64,000 nt of DNA from Corynebacterium kroppenstedtii (GTDB taxonomy: Bacteria; Actinomycetota; Actinomycetes; Mycobacteriales; Mycobacteriaceae), in the NCBI RefSeq assembly GCF_003243515.1, contig NZ_QFRA01000002.1, positions 99,120-163,119 of the forward strand. The letters are read 5' to 3'. The notes below the pieces were generated by a model. The model did no database searches. It saw only the letters and a program-made list of their open reading frames with translations, and had not been told where the DNA came from. Below are positions 18,103 to 26,651 of this stretch, in pieces. A program made the position numbers and the translations under genes. Every line of letters begins with the position of its first letter. Positions within the stretch are counted from its first letter, which is position 1.

Positions 18103-19968
18103 ATGATGTCTATGCCCATCCAGTCTTCATCCCATGCTGCATCTGGTGACCATCTATCCGCGGACAGTAACGACGCGGACCTGCCCGGCCTTTTGACTAT
18201 GACTATCGATCGCGACGCATTGGCGCACAATGCGCAGGTCGTGGCGCGAAACGCGCAGCTGGCGAACCCAGACCACCCTGCGGAGTTGATGGCTGTGGTG
18301 AAAGCGAATGGGTACAACCACGGGGCGGTGGAGGTTGCCCGGGTGTTCTTGGCCAATGGCGCCACTCAGCTGGGCGTGGCAACCATCGCTGAGGGCGTGG
18401 AGCTTCGCCAGGCCGGGATTTCAGCACCCATTCTGGTCTGGATCTGGAATGCCGACGATCGCGTCTCTGTCAAAGCAGCTTTGGATTATGGGATCGACCT
18501 GGGCGTTCCGACGCTGGCACATATCAGAGCCATTGTCGACGAAGCGACCGAGCGCAAGCGATCCCAAGAAGACTGGGAATTTGTCCCCCCTCGCGTGACG
18601 GTGATGGTGGATTCGGGCCTGAGCCGTTCGGGGATCTCTCCCGATCAATGGGATGATGCGCTGAAGGAACTGAGCGCAGCAAGTAGTGATTCCATCATCG
18701 ACGTCACCGGCGCATTTACCCACCTGGCCAGCGCGGATGCCACGGATAACCCGTCGAATAATCGGCAGAAGGCCCAGTTCGATGCCGCGATTGAGGAGCT
18801 GCAGGCAGCCGGAATTCCCGTTCGCATTAACCACATGTGTAATTCACCAGCCTCGGTGACCAGGTCGGACATGTTTTACCAGATGGTGCGGCCGGGTGTT
18901 GCGCTGTACGGGATGGATCCGTTGGAGGAGCCGGTGGATCGTACGTCGTCCACCGGTTCTTCGCTGGTCTCGCAATTGAAGCCGGCCATGACTTTATCTG
19001 CGCCGATCGTCGCGAAGCGGTTGGTCAAGGCTGGGGAATCAGTGAGCTATGGCGGGACGTGGACAGCGGACGTCGACACAGTGACTGGCGTTGTTCCCGC
19101 CGGTTATGCCGATGGGATCCCTCGGGCGCTGTCGGGCCGCATGGAGGTGGCGATCAACGGCCGTCGGTATCCGCAAATCGGACGCGTGTGCATGGACCAG
19201 ATTGTTGTTGCCCTGGGCCCGGCGGGCTCAGAGCAGGCCAGCGCAGTTCACCAGGGCGATGAGGCAATTATTTTTGGTCCACCCGGCGAGTGCACCGGTT
19301 CAGATGGCAAGCCTGCCCCATTGCCGACGGCCACGGAATTGGCCGAAACCCTCGGCACCATTCATTACGAAATCCTGACTAGCCCGCATACCCGCGTCCA
19401 TCGACGGTATGTCGGCCGCGGTCTTGTCGACGGCCGTGTTCGTGTCCGTAATACGGAGGCGACTCAAACCCTGGCTGAATCGATTGCTCACGCTTTGCGG
19501 CCGGGCGACGTCGTCGTCTTGGACGGCCCACTGGGTGCGGGGAAAACCACGTTTACGCAGGGGCTAGCCAGAGGTTTGCATGTGTCGGGTCGGGTAACGT
19601 CGCCGACGTTTACTATCGCTCGCGAACATCCCGGCCCGGTGCCGCTCATTCACGTCGACGCGTATCGCCTGCTGGGTGATACCACGACGGATCCGATCGG
19701 TGCTCTCGATTCGCTGGATTTGGATACGCGCATTCCGGATAGCATCGTCGTTGCGGAATGGGCGGCCGATATGGCAGATGCATTGGAGCAGGATTATCTG
19801 TTGATCCGCCTTGAGCGCGCGACGGGGGGCAGTGATGTGTTCGCTGGAGACGGCACATCCGCTGGCAACGACGCGTCCGCTGGCGGCGACGCGTCCGCTC
19901 CCGCAGATCCCGTCGATTTCGATGAGGACGAACCACGAATCATTTCGTGGACATGGGTCCGGCGGTAA
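18103..19968 (+). CDS. alr: Fused alanine racemase - TsaE (tRNA t6A synthesis ATPase)
   Basis: One uninterrupted 621-residue frame carries two enzymes. Residues 30-440 are a PLP alanine racemase supplying D-alanine for the wall: PLP Lys67 in AVVKANGYNHG, catalytic Tyr316 in SVSYGGTW, and the substrate region RVCMDQ. Residues 445-621 are TsaE: P-loop GPLGAGKTTFTQGLARGL (about 475-492), VTSPTFTI and HVDAYRL. TsaE drives the TsaBD complex that puts t6A on tRNA. The linker is under ten residues, and no stop or internal start separates the parts. The C-terminus carries a Gly/Ala/Asp-rich extension. tsaB, rimI and tsaD follow directly. Confidence 0.95.
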   Translation: MMSMPIQSSSHAASGDHLSADSNDADLPGLLTMTIDRDALAHNAQVVARNAQLANPDHPAELMAVVKANGYNHGAVEVARVFLANGATQLGVATIAEGVELRQAGISAPILVWIWNADDRVSVKAALDYGIDLGVPTLAHIRAIVDEATERKRSQEDWEFVPPRVTVMVDSGLSRSGISPDQWDDALKELSAASSDSIIDVTGAFTHLASADATDNPSNNRQKAQFDAAIEELQAAGIPVRINHMCNSPASVTRSDMFYQMVRPGVALYGMDPLEEPVDRTSSTGSSLVSQLKPAMTLSAPIVAKRLVKAGESVSYGGTWTADVDTVTGVVPAGYADGIPRALSGRMEVAINGRRYPQIGRVCMDQIVVALGPAGSEQASAVHQGDEAIIFGPPGECTGSDGKPAPLPTATELAETLGTIHYEILTSPHTRVHRRYVGRGLVDGRVRVRNTEATQTLAESIAHALRPGDVVVLDGPLGAGKTTFTQGLARGLHVSGRVTSPTFTIAREHPGPVPLIHVDAYRLLGDTTTDPIGALDSLDLDTRIPDSIVVAEWAADMADALEQDYLLIRLERATGGSDVFAGDGTSAGNDASAGGDASAPADPVDFDEDEPRIISWTWVRR

Positions 19969-19978
19969 TCTATCCATC

Positions 19979-20845
19979 ATGCTCGTGCTGGTTATTGATA
20001 CTGCGACACCATATGTCACCGCTGGGCTTGTCGACGTCACCTCGCGGGACGCGATCCGTGCGCGGTCCTCCAGGAGTGTTCGGGATTCCCGCGCGCACAA
20101 TGAGGTGTTGGCGCCCTTCATCATGGAGTGCTGTGACGAAGTGGGAGTCACTCCGAGCGGCCTCGACGCCGTTGTTGTGGGTGTAGGGCCCGGGCCCTAC
20201 ACAGGTTTGCGTGTCGGTATGGCCACTGCTGCGGCGTTCGGCGACGCGTTAGATATTCCCGTCAGCGGTGTGTGCTCGCTGGATGGTCTGGCGTGGAATG
20301 CCATCGCGGACGCCACGCAGCGTGAGGGGGAGACGATTATCGTTGCGACGGATGCTCGCCGTCGCGAGGTTTATTGGGCTACGTACCGTATTTCCGACGG
20401 ACGCCCTGTGCGCGTCACGGAACCCGAGGTCGCGCGTCCAGCGGATGTTGGTGTGTCCGAAAATGCGGACGTTCCTGCGCAGCAGCCGAGTTTTGCGGTG
20501 GTGTCTGATTCCGTGGCCGACGCTCTTCTGTCTAGCGTAACCAGCGTTAACCAGTCGGTGGACGCGCAACCGGACATCGTGAACTTCGTTCACGCAGCCC
20601 TTGATCACCCCATGAATCTCGGCCGCGCGAAGAACGTCGACGATTCTGCCGACTCCGAATCTGACTGTGACCGCACCGCGCTCTTCCCGCGACAGTCAGA
20701 TCTTCAACCCCTCCGCCCTCTTTATTTACGACGGCCCGACGCCGTGCCACCGAAAGCAAAGCCGGTGAGCCCCGCGATCAGCGAGGAAGTGATTACTCGC
20801 GCGCGTCAGCTCCGTGAACAGATGACGGCGGATCGCGATGAGTGA
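19979..20845 (+). CDS. tsaB: tRNA threonylcarbamoyladenosine synthesis protein TsaB
   Basis: 288 residues starting MLVLVIDTATPYVTAGLVD at ATG 19979, ten bases after the alr-tsaE stop. The ASKHA-fold markers RAHNEVLAPFI and GVGPGPYTGLRVGMATA are present. TsaB is the non-catalytic scaffold that dimerises with TsaD for t6A formation. The middle (around 150-210) is longer and more variable than usual and the C-terminus ends in a charged helix. It overlaps rimI by eight bases. Confidence 0.93.
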   Translation: MLVLVIDTATPYVTAGLVDVTSRDAIRARSSRSVRDSRAHNEVLAPFIMECCDEVGVTPSGLDAVVVGVGPGPYTGLRVGMATAAAFGDALDIPVSGVCSLDGLAWNAIADATQREGETIIVATDARRREVYWATYRISDGRPVRVTEPEVARPADVGVSENADVPAQQPSFAVVSDSVADALLSSVTSVNQSVDAQPDIVNFVHAALDHPMNLGRAKNVDDSADSESDCDRTALFPRQSDLQPLRPLYLRRPDAVPPKAKPVSPAISEEVITRARQLREQMTADRDE

Positions 20846-21422
20846 CGACCAGCACGTTAGTGCCCCGCCGGAAAATCTCCCTGACGGAATGAGGCTCGTC
20901 CAGCTAGACGCCACCGCTACCGCTGCCTGCGCCGAACTGGAAGCAGAAATTTTCCCGGACGACTCGCCATGGCCCTACGAAGGGTTCCTCGCGGAGCTTC
21001 GCGACCCGAGGTCGGTGTACATCGGCCTTGTCACGTCAGCAGCTTCCCGCGCCGGGCACAGTGATGAAAAAGGGGAGAGCCCGCGTCGCGGTGCGCAAGG
21101 ATCCCATGACGCGATGGCCCTCGTCGGCTATGCCGGACTAGGAGTCCTGGGCCCAGACGATGACCCAGAGTTTGAAGTCCGAACCATCGGACTAGATCCC
21201 GCATGGCGTGGTCACGGCCTGGGGCGAATGCTGTTGAAGACAATCCTCTATGTCGCCGATAACGCGCCCGGCCCGGTGTTCCTCGAGGTACGCACCGACA
21301 ATAAACCAGCCATCGGTTTGTATGAATCAGAAGGCTTTACGGTGTTAGGTACTCGAAAGAACTATTACCAGCCGTCGGGCGCAGACGCGTTCACCATGAA
21401 AAGAGAACCCAAACCGGACTAG
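20838..21422 (+). CDS. rimI: Ribosomal-protein-alanine N-acetyltransferase RimI-like (GNAT)
   Basis: 194 residues with ATG 20838 inside the end of tsaB. The GNAT acetyl-CoA loop is GLDPAWRGHGLGRMLLKT and the family end block is VFLEVRTDNKPAIGLYESEGFTVLGTRKNYY, read here in parts. The N-terminal EAEIFPDDSPWPYEGFL matches RimI. A hydrophilic insertion (about 70-92, GHSDEKGESPRRGAQGSHD) is unusual. RimI genes commonly sit inside tsaB-tsaD operons in actinobacteria; the acetylated target here is not shown by sequence. Confidence 0.92.
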   Translation: MSDDQHVSAPPENLPDGMRLVQLDATATAACAELEAEIFPDDSPWPYEGFLAELRDPRSVYIGLVTSAASRAGHSDEKGESPRRGAQGSHDAMALVGYAGLGVLGPDDDPEFEVRTIGLDPAWRGHGLGRMLLKTILYVADNAPGPVFLEVRTDNKPAIGLYESEGFTVLGTRKNYYQPSGADAFTMKREPKPD

Positions 21423-21486
21423 CCTCACACAAGCCCTCCCACCACGTGTTTTCAGTCATCCCGGACAGGTGTCTACTCTTGTCACC

Positions 21487-22569
21487 ATGCGCGCAATCGT
21501 GATGGGTGTGGAGAGTTCATGTGATGAAACTGCCGTGGGCATTGTTGAAGTCACCACGCACGGCGACGCCGACCCCACCGTGACCGTCCTGGCCAACCGC
21601 GTCGCCAGTTCGATGGAACAGCACGCCCGGTTCGGTGGCGTCGTCCCGGAGGTCGCCTCCCGCGCCCACTTGGAGGCAATGGGGCCGGTCATGCGGGCAG
21701 CCCTTGCCGACCTGAAGGCCGCGCGTCCCGACGTCGATAAGCCAGATTATGTGGCCGCAACGGTTGGCCCAGGTTTGGCTGGTGCTCTCCTGGTCGGTTC
21801 ATCGGCGGCGAAGGCGTACGCCGCTGCCTGGGGTGTTCCGTTTTACGGGATGAACCACCTGGCCGGCCACATTGCGGTGGGAGCTCTGGCCGACGCGGAC
21901 CTGGACCTCGACCACGCCATCGCGCTCCTCGTATCCGGCGGCCACACTCAGATTCTGAAGGTCAATGGCCTGGGCAAACCCATGCAGGAATTGGGATCAA
22001 CCCTGGACGACGCTGCCGGTGAGGCCTATGACAAGGTGTCGCGACTCCTGGGTTTGGGGTACCCGGGTGGCCCGATTATCGACAAGCTGGCTGCTGAGGG
22101 GAACCCGAAGGCCATTCGTTTCCCGCGTGGCGTCATGCGTCCGCAGGATCTTCGCGGCCCGCACCGGTACGGTTTTTCCTTTTCTGGCCTAAAGACCTCC
22201 GTCGCCCGTTATATTGAGGCAGCCGAGCGGAACCAACAGACGGTTTCGTTGCCCGATGTGTGCGCATCGTTCCAAGCAGCAGTGGCGGACGTGCTGACCA
22301 AGAAGGCGTTGTTGGCTTGCACCGATACAGAAGCGACGACGCTCCTGCTCGGCGGTGGGGTCGCGGCGAACTCGGGTTTGCGTCGCCTTGCCACAGCGCG
22401 GTGCCAGAGCGCGGGGATCAACTTATGCGTCCCAGAGATGAAGTTGTGCACGGATAACGGTCTCATGATTGCGGCGGCCGCGGCCTATTCCATAGCACGT
22501 GGAGTGGGCCCATCGGGGCTCGGCGCTGCCACAAATCCAGGCCTTGACGTCGCTATTCCCGTTGTATAA
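21487..22569 (+). CDS. tsaD: tRNA threonylcarbamoyltransferase TsaD
   Basis: 360 residues; the catalytic t6A subunit that transfers the threonylcarbamoyl group to A37 of ANN-decoding tRNAs. Markers are MGVESSCDETAVGIVEV, the metal-binding GMNHLAGH, LLVSGGHTQIL, DDAAGEAYDKVSRLLGLGYPGG and LLLGGGVAANSGLR. ATG 21487 gives the family start; GTG 21469 would add six residues. It closes the alr-tsaE/tsaB/rimI/tsaD run, so all three t6A-complex components are encoded within 4.5 kb. Confidence 0.96.
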   Translation: MRAIVMGVESSCDETAVGIVEVTTHGDADPTVTVLANRVASSMEQHARFGGVVPEVASRAHLEAMGPVMRAALADLKAARPDVDKPDYVAATVGPGLAGALLVGSSAAKAYAAAWGVPFYGMNHLAGHIAVGALADADLDLDHAIALLVSGGHTQILKVNGLGKPMQELGSTLDDAAGEAYDKVSRLLGLGYPGGPIIDKLAAEGNPKAIRFPRGVMRPQDLRGPHRYGFSFSGLKTSVARYIEAAERNQQTVSLPDVCASFQAAVADVLTKKALLACTDTEATTLLLGGGVAANSGLRRLATARCQSAGINLCVPEMKLCTDNGLMIAAAAAYSIARGVGPSGLGAATNPGLDVAIPVV

Positions 22570-22677
22570 GTAGTCGTATGAGCACCTGCATGAGCGAGCG
22601 TTAATGCTCGTGCGAGCGCCGTCAAAAGTGCCCGCCCAAGCGCTTTCATATAGGCCTGCAAGAACACGTTTTGATAT

Positions 22678-22726
22678 TTAGCACTCCCGGTGGTTGAGAG
22701 CTGGCACTCACACGGGTAGAGTGCCA
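22678..22726 (+). promoter_or_regulatory. Two overlapping CIRCE operators (HrcA) before groES
   Basis: The second copy is a perfect inverted repeat, TGGCACTC-N9-GAGTGCCA (22702-22726), very close to the CIRCE consensus TTAGCACTC-N9-GAGTGCTAA. The first, TTAGCACTC-N9-GAGAGCTGG (22678-22704), has a consensus left arm and a decayed right arm, and shares three bases with the second. HrcA binding here would repress groES-groEL until heat shock. Confidence 0.9.
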
Positions 22727-22829
22727 CTCAGGTTGTGAATCACAGTTGTTCACCCGCGACGACGGCTGTGGAAAAACCTGTCAAGAGCACAATTTTCCAT
22801 TCACTTTCCATTCACTGGAGGAAGTAATC

Positions 22830-23129
22830 GTGGCTAAGGTCAACATCAAGCCTCTTGAGGATAAGCTCCTCGTTCAGATCGTCGAAGCTGAGACCACCAC
22901 CGCATCCGGACTGGTTATCCCGGATACCGCTAAAGAAAAGCCGCAGGAAGCTACCGTCGTCGCTGTTGGGCCCGGTCGTACCGATGAAAACGGCAAGCGC
23001 GTGCCCATGGACGTTGCCGAGGGCGACGTCGTCATCTTCTCCAAGTACGGCGGAACTGAGATCAAATACGCTGGCGAGGAATACTTGATTCTCTCGCAGC
23101 GCGATGTACTCGCTATCGTCGAAAAGTAA
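22830..23129 (+). CDS. groES: Co-chaperonin GroES (Hsp10)
   Basis: 99 residues from GTG 22830, preceded by GGAGGAAG. It forms the heptameric lid of the chaperonin. The conserved start VNIKPLEDKLLVQIVEAETTTASGLVIPD contains the mobile loop that touches GroEL (read here in parts), and the protein ends with the usual SQRDVLAIVEK. It is 26 bases upstream of groEL, under the CIRCE operators. Confidence 0.97.
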   Translation: MAKVNIKPLEDKLLVQIVEAETTTASGLVIPDTAKEKPQEATVVAVGPGRTDENGKRVPMDVAEGDVVIFSKYGGTEIKYAGEEYLILSQRDVLAIVEK

Positions 23130-23155
23130 TCGTTCAGGAGAGGTAGAGGCACAGT

Positions 23156-24772
23156 ATGTCGAAGCTTATTGCATTCGACGAGGAAGCCCGCCGTGGCCTG
23201 CAATCTGGCGTTGACACTCTTGCCGACGCCGTCAAAGTCACCCTCGGCCCACGCGGCCGCAACGTGGTGCTTGAAAAGGCTTTTGGTAGCCCCCTCGTCA
23301 CGAACGATGGTGTGACGATCGCCCGCGATATCGACGTTGAGGATCCCTTCGAAAACCTCGGCGCCCAGCTGGTGAAGTCCGTCGCCGTCAAAACTAACGA
23401 TATCGCCGGTGACGGCACCACAACAGCAACGTTGCTGGCCCAGGCTCTTGTCGACGCCGGCCTGCGCAACGTCGCCGCTGGCGCCAACCCGCTCGCACTC
23501 AACGTTGGTATCAAGGCTGCTGCGGAGAAAGCCGTTGAGCTGCTCCGCGCCCGTGCCACTGAGGTATCCAGCACCGATGAGATCGCCAACGTCGGTACGG
23601 TGTCCTCCCGCGATGCCGAAATCGGCGCGATGGTTGCGTCGGCTATGGAAAAGGTCGGCAAGGACGGCGTTGTGTCCGTTGAGGAATCGCAGTCGCTCAA
23701 CGATGAGTTGGCTGTTACCGAGGGTGTGTCCTTCGATAAGGGCTACTTGTCGCCGTACTTCGTCACCGACACGGAGACCGGGGAAGCGGTTCTGAACGAC
23801 GCCCTGGTTCTGCTGGTTCGTGAGAAGATCTCGTCACTGCCGGATTTCCTCCCCGTGTTGGAGAAAATCGCTAAGTCCGGTAAGCAAGTACTGATCGTTG
23901 CCGAGGATGTTGAGGGCGAACCGCTCTCGATGCTGGTTGTGAACTCCATCCGCAAGAGCCTGAACGTGTGCGCCGTGAAGTCGCCGTACTTCGGCGACCG
24001 TCGCAAGGCTTTCATGGATGACCTTGCTGTGGTGACGGGTGCAACTGTCATCGATAAGGAAGTTGGGCTCAGCCTGAGCGAGGCCGACGAGTCCTACTTC
24101 GGCTCCGCTCGTCGCATCACCGTGACGAAGGATGAGACCATCATCGTCGACGGTGGTGGTACCAAGGAAGATCTTCAGTCCCGACGTGACCTGCTCCGTC
24201 GCCAGATTGATGAGACGGATTCGACGTGGGATCGCGAGAAGCTGGAAGAGCGCTTGGCTAAGCTCTCCGGCGGTGTGGCCGTGGTGAAGGCCGGCGGCGC
24301 CACTGAGACTGAGGTTTCGGAGCGCAAGCTGCGCATCGAGGACGCCATCAACTCGGCCCGTGCTGCTGTGCAAGAAGGCGTTGTTGCAGGTGGCGGCTCC
24401 GTGTTGGTTCAGATTTCTCGGGAGCTTGAGGAATTTGCCGATCAATTCGAGGGCGACGAAAAAGTCGGCGTGAAGGCTATGGCTGATGCGTTGACCAAGC
24501 CCGCGTTCTGGATTGCTCACAACGCTGGTCTTGATGGCGCTGTGGTGGTTAACCGAATCACGGATCTGCCGAACGGTGAAGGCCTCAATGCTGACACCTT
24601 GGAATACGGCAACCTGATCGAGCAGGGGATTATCGACCCTGTGAAGGTCACCCACTCCGCTGTGGACAATGCCACATCGGTGGCGCGGATGGTTCTGACC
24701 ACCGAGACCGCCGTGGTGGACAAGCCAGAGGAAGAAAAGCCTGAGGCGGAAGGCCATCATCACCACCACTAA
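23156..24772 (+). CDS. groEL: Chaperonin GroEL1 (Hsp60) with His-rich tail
   Basis: 538 residues. The ATPase residues are in DGTTTATLLAQAL and TLGPRGRNVVLEK. The protein ends EGHHHHH in place of the Gly-Gly-Met tail of canonical GroEL. A His-rich tail and location behind groES mark the GroEL1 paralogue of actinobacteria; the essential GroEL2 is normally elsewhere. The tail is native: nothing around it looks like vector sequence. A GAGAGG ribosome site precedes ATG 23156. Confidence 0.96.
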   Translation: MSKLIAFDEEARRGLQSGVDTLADAVKVTLGPRGRNVVLEKAFGSPLVTNDGVTIARDIDVEDPFENLGAQLVKSVAVKTNDIAGDGTTTATLLAQALVDAGLRNVAAGANPLALNVGIKAAAEKAVELLRARATEVSSTDEIANVGTVSSRDAEIGAMVASAMEKVGKDGVVSVEESQSLNDELAVTEGVSFDKGYLSPYFVTDTETGEAVLNDALVLLVREKISSLPDFLPVLEKIAKSGKQVLIVAEDVEGEPLSMLVVNSIRKSLNVCAVKSPYFGDRRKAFMDDLAVVTGATVIDKEVGLSLSEADESYFGSARRITVTKDETIIVDGGGTKEDLQSRRDLLRRQIDETDSTWDREKLEERLAKLSGGVAVVKAGGATETEVSERKLRIEDAINSARAAVQEGVVAGGGSVLVQISRELEEFADQFEGDEKVGVKAMADALTKPAFWIAHNAGLDGAVVVNRITDLPNGEGLNADTLEYGNLIEQGIIDPVKVTHSAVDNATSVARMVLTTETAVVDKPEEEKPEAEGHHHHH

Positions 24773-24886
24773 AGGTGGCGACGAGCATGCGTGAGGTCGG
24801 TGCCGAGCGTGCGTGCCGGGCATTCGCGCGGAAACGCGATCGCGTGAAGCACCAACCTCTGCGTGCTAAATAACAGTTGAAACGAC

Positions 24887-24918
24887 GGGGCTCACTCTTA
24901 ACGGAGTGGGTCCCTTCT
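24887..24918 (+). terminator. Probable terminator of the groES-groEL operon
   Basis: GGG-CTCACTC-TTAACG-GAGTGGG-T-CCC forms a stem with one bulged base and a six-base loop, followed by the T-rich TTCTCGTT. It lies 115 bases after groEL. Confidence 0.65.
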
Positions 24919-24924
24919 CGTTGT

Positions 24925-25421
24925 CCGTAATTAAGGGCTATACGTCAAAATGTGTCCGCATGCGGGAAAACTGCGGGGGGATATCGGGGTTGGTGGTGAA
25001 AACTGCGGGGGAATATGGTCAAAAAATGGCCGAAAATTGACCATATTCCCCCGCACTTTTGGGCTCCAGGTGTAGGGTCCCCGCGGTTTTCCTTGTACCG
25101 GTTTCTTGTTCTGTGCGTCGGTGTTTCGCGCCCCCGGGATTGAGTTCTTCCTGGGGGTATACGACAAAACTGTTGGTGGTGGATGTGATCTGCTCGGGGT
25201 AGAGCGCACCGTCGGATGGGGGATCGGCTCGATGAGCCACTGGTCATCGCGGGTGGTGTCGCGTGCGCACCACCGCCAGGCGATGAGGTGGTCGATTCTT
25301 CGGCATGAAACTACGCGAATATATGGTTGCCGGGCATATATTTTCCGTGTTTGCCTAGATCACAGGCCAGAAATCACCGGGCTCGGATACACTTTCTGTC
25401 GTATTCCCCGTAATTAAGGGC
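24925..25421. repeat. Insertion-like intergenic element (repeat copy A) bracketed by a 14-bp direct repeat
   Basis: CCGTAATTAAGGGC occurs at 24925-24938 and again at 25408-25421, where it overlaps the stop codon of the next gene. The roughly 470 bases between them carry no credible gene. The ends are imperfectly inverted: ATACGTCAAAATGTGT on the left against ATACGACAGAAAGTGT read from the right. Inside is a long palindrome (25001-25056): TGCGGGGGAATATGGTCAA against its complement with a TGGCC-containing loop of about 14 bases, preceded by a related half GCGGGGGGATATCGG. 25055-25118 is repeated near the window end. Together this looks like a small non-autonomous mobile element. Confidence 0.65.
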
Positions 25422-26337
25422 GAACAACCTGCATATCGCGCAGATGCCGGTAGAACGTCACACGAGTCAGCGCCCGTGGGTGAGGAACACCATCGCGATA
25501 CACCATAAATGGCTTTCCACCAGCTTGAACGGCGCGTCCAGTCAGCACTGCGCTATCAACAGCGCCGGCCTCGGGGCCACGGTGGAATAATCGCCCCAAA
25601 AACCCGCGTCGTTCATGGGGCGAGCTGGATCGTGTGGATTTCGTTCGGTCACCGCTGTAGGCCGACGGCCCAGTCATGGCAACGGCAGCAATTCCCGGCG
25701 CGTCCAGGGTGGATACCAACCGCGTGCCATAAAAATCGTTCTCATCAGGAGCTCCGACGGTAGTGTCGTCGATAATGATTTCGCCGACAAACGGCGAGCC
25801 ATCCGTTGAACAAATTTCGGCGACGCCCAGAGTTGCCCTGCCAGAATCGTCGCGGATAAGGGGTACAGGACGGACCGATCCCGACAAAGCGATTGACCAG
25901 GGCTTATCGGCCACGCCCCAGCTTGTTGCAATCACCGACTGCGCTTCGACGTTCGACTCGTCCGGTGAAATATGGGCGTCCGATAAAACATCGCCCCCGG
26001 CCAGAACAGGGACATAGGCGAGTTCGATCCACGTGGCGTCGATACGCATTAAACGCGTGGCCACAGCATCAAGGTCGGCATCGGTGCCGACGACAACCAG
26101 CCGAACTGTGTCGATGGGCGTGCGTGGATCCGGCCCGGGTGCCCCAAGATGGTCAACATCGGGCTGAGCGGCGATCTCGTCCAGGCTCGGCGTCGGATCG
26201 TGCTGAAGATACCGGGCCACCAGCTCATCAATAAAGTGCAGATCCTTACGTCCCGGGCAGGTGGGAACGGTATGCACGGGCAAGGGGAGGTCCTGGGGAA
26301 GCGGTGCGCCACCGCAACGGACGATGTGAATGGGCAT
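25414..26337 (-). CDS. Conserved-looking protein of unknown function divergent from purA
   Basis: About 307 residues; not recognised. Structured segments include DTVRLVVVGTDADLDAVATRLMRID, TWIELAYVPV, ATSWGVADKPWSIALSG and PHPRALTRVTFYRHLRDMQV, suggesting a mixed alpha/beta protein. A Ser/Arg-rich segment (TKSTRSSSPHERRG) lies near residue 240. ATG 26337 is chosen over TTG 26373; AAGGA lies about 13 bases upstream, a loose fit. It sits head-to-head with purA, as Rv0358 does in M. tuberculosis by memory. Its stop codon lies within the direct repeat that bounds the element downstream. Confidence 0.7.
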   Translation of the reverse strand: MPIHIVRCGGAPLPQDLPLPVHTVPTCPGRKDLHFIDELVARYLQHDPTPSLDEIAAQPDVDHLGAPGPDPRTPIDTVRLVVVGTDADLDAVATRLMRIDATWIELAYVPVLAGGDVLSDAHISPDESNVEAQSVIATSWGVADKPWSIALSGSVRPVPLIRDDSGRATLGVAEICSTDGSPFVGEIIIDDTTVGAPDENDFYGTRLVSTLDAPGIAAVAMTGPSAYSGDRTKSTRSSSPHERRGFLGRLFHRGPEAGAVDSAVLTGRAVQAGGKPFMVYRDGVPHPRALTRVTFYRHLRDMQVVRP

Positions 26338-26651
26338 GGGGGTACGGTGATCCTTCGACAATGAACGCTGCAAAAACCGTTGGTGGCGGCACGTCGTCGA
26401 GCCCTAAATACAAAGGGTCCCGAAAAACTATGCCACCAACCAGCGGTGTACGGTGTCACGACCCATCGTAGCCGCGCTGGTTTTCACCGTCTGTGCGCGG
26501 GGTTTTGCCTATTTACCTAGCTGTTTGGCCCTTCTGCACGCACGCGCACTCTCACCCGTTACACTTGACGTGGTTTGTGCCCCGATTGGCACTCCGACGT
26601 TAGGCTTGTGGTCCCGGCTCGTCGGCAATCCATGGGACCGTGGGAGTTTTC

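Noticed and set aside
24755..24772. His5 tail of GroEL as a cloning tag
   Set aside because: His-rich tails are natural in actinobacterial GroEL1 and the flanks are ordinary chromosomal sequence.
23834..24823. 329-codon open frame opposite groEL
   Set aside because: Antisense to a highly conserved gene and without any recognisable motif.
25019..25247. Overlapping minus-strand open frames across repeat copy A
   Set aside because: They change frame and length between copies A, B and C and have no start signals; the element appears non-coding.
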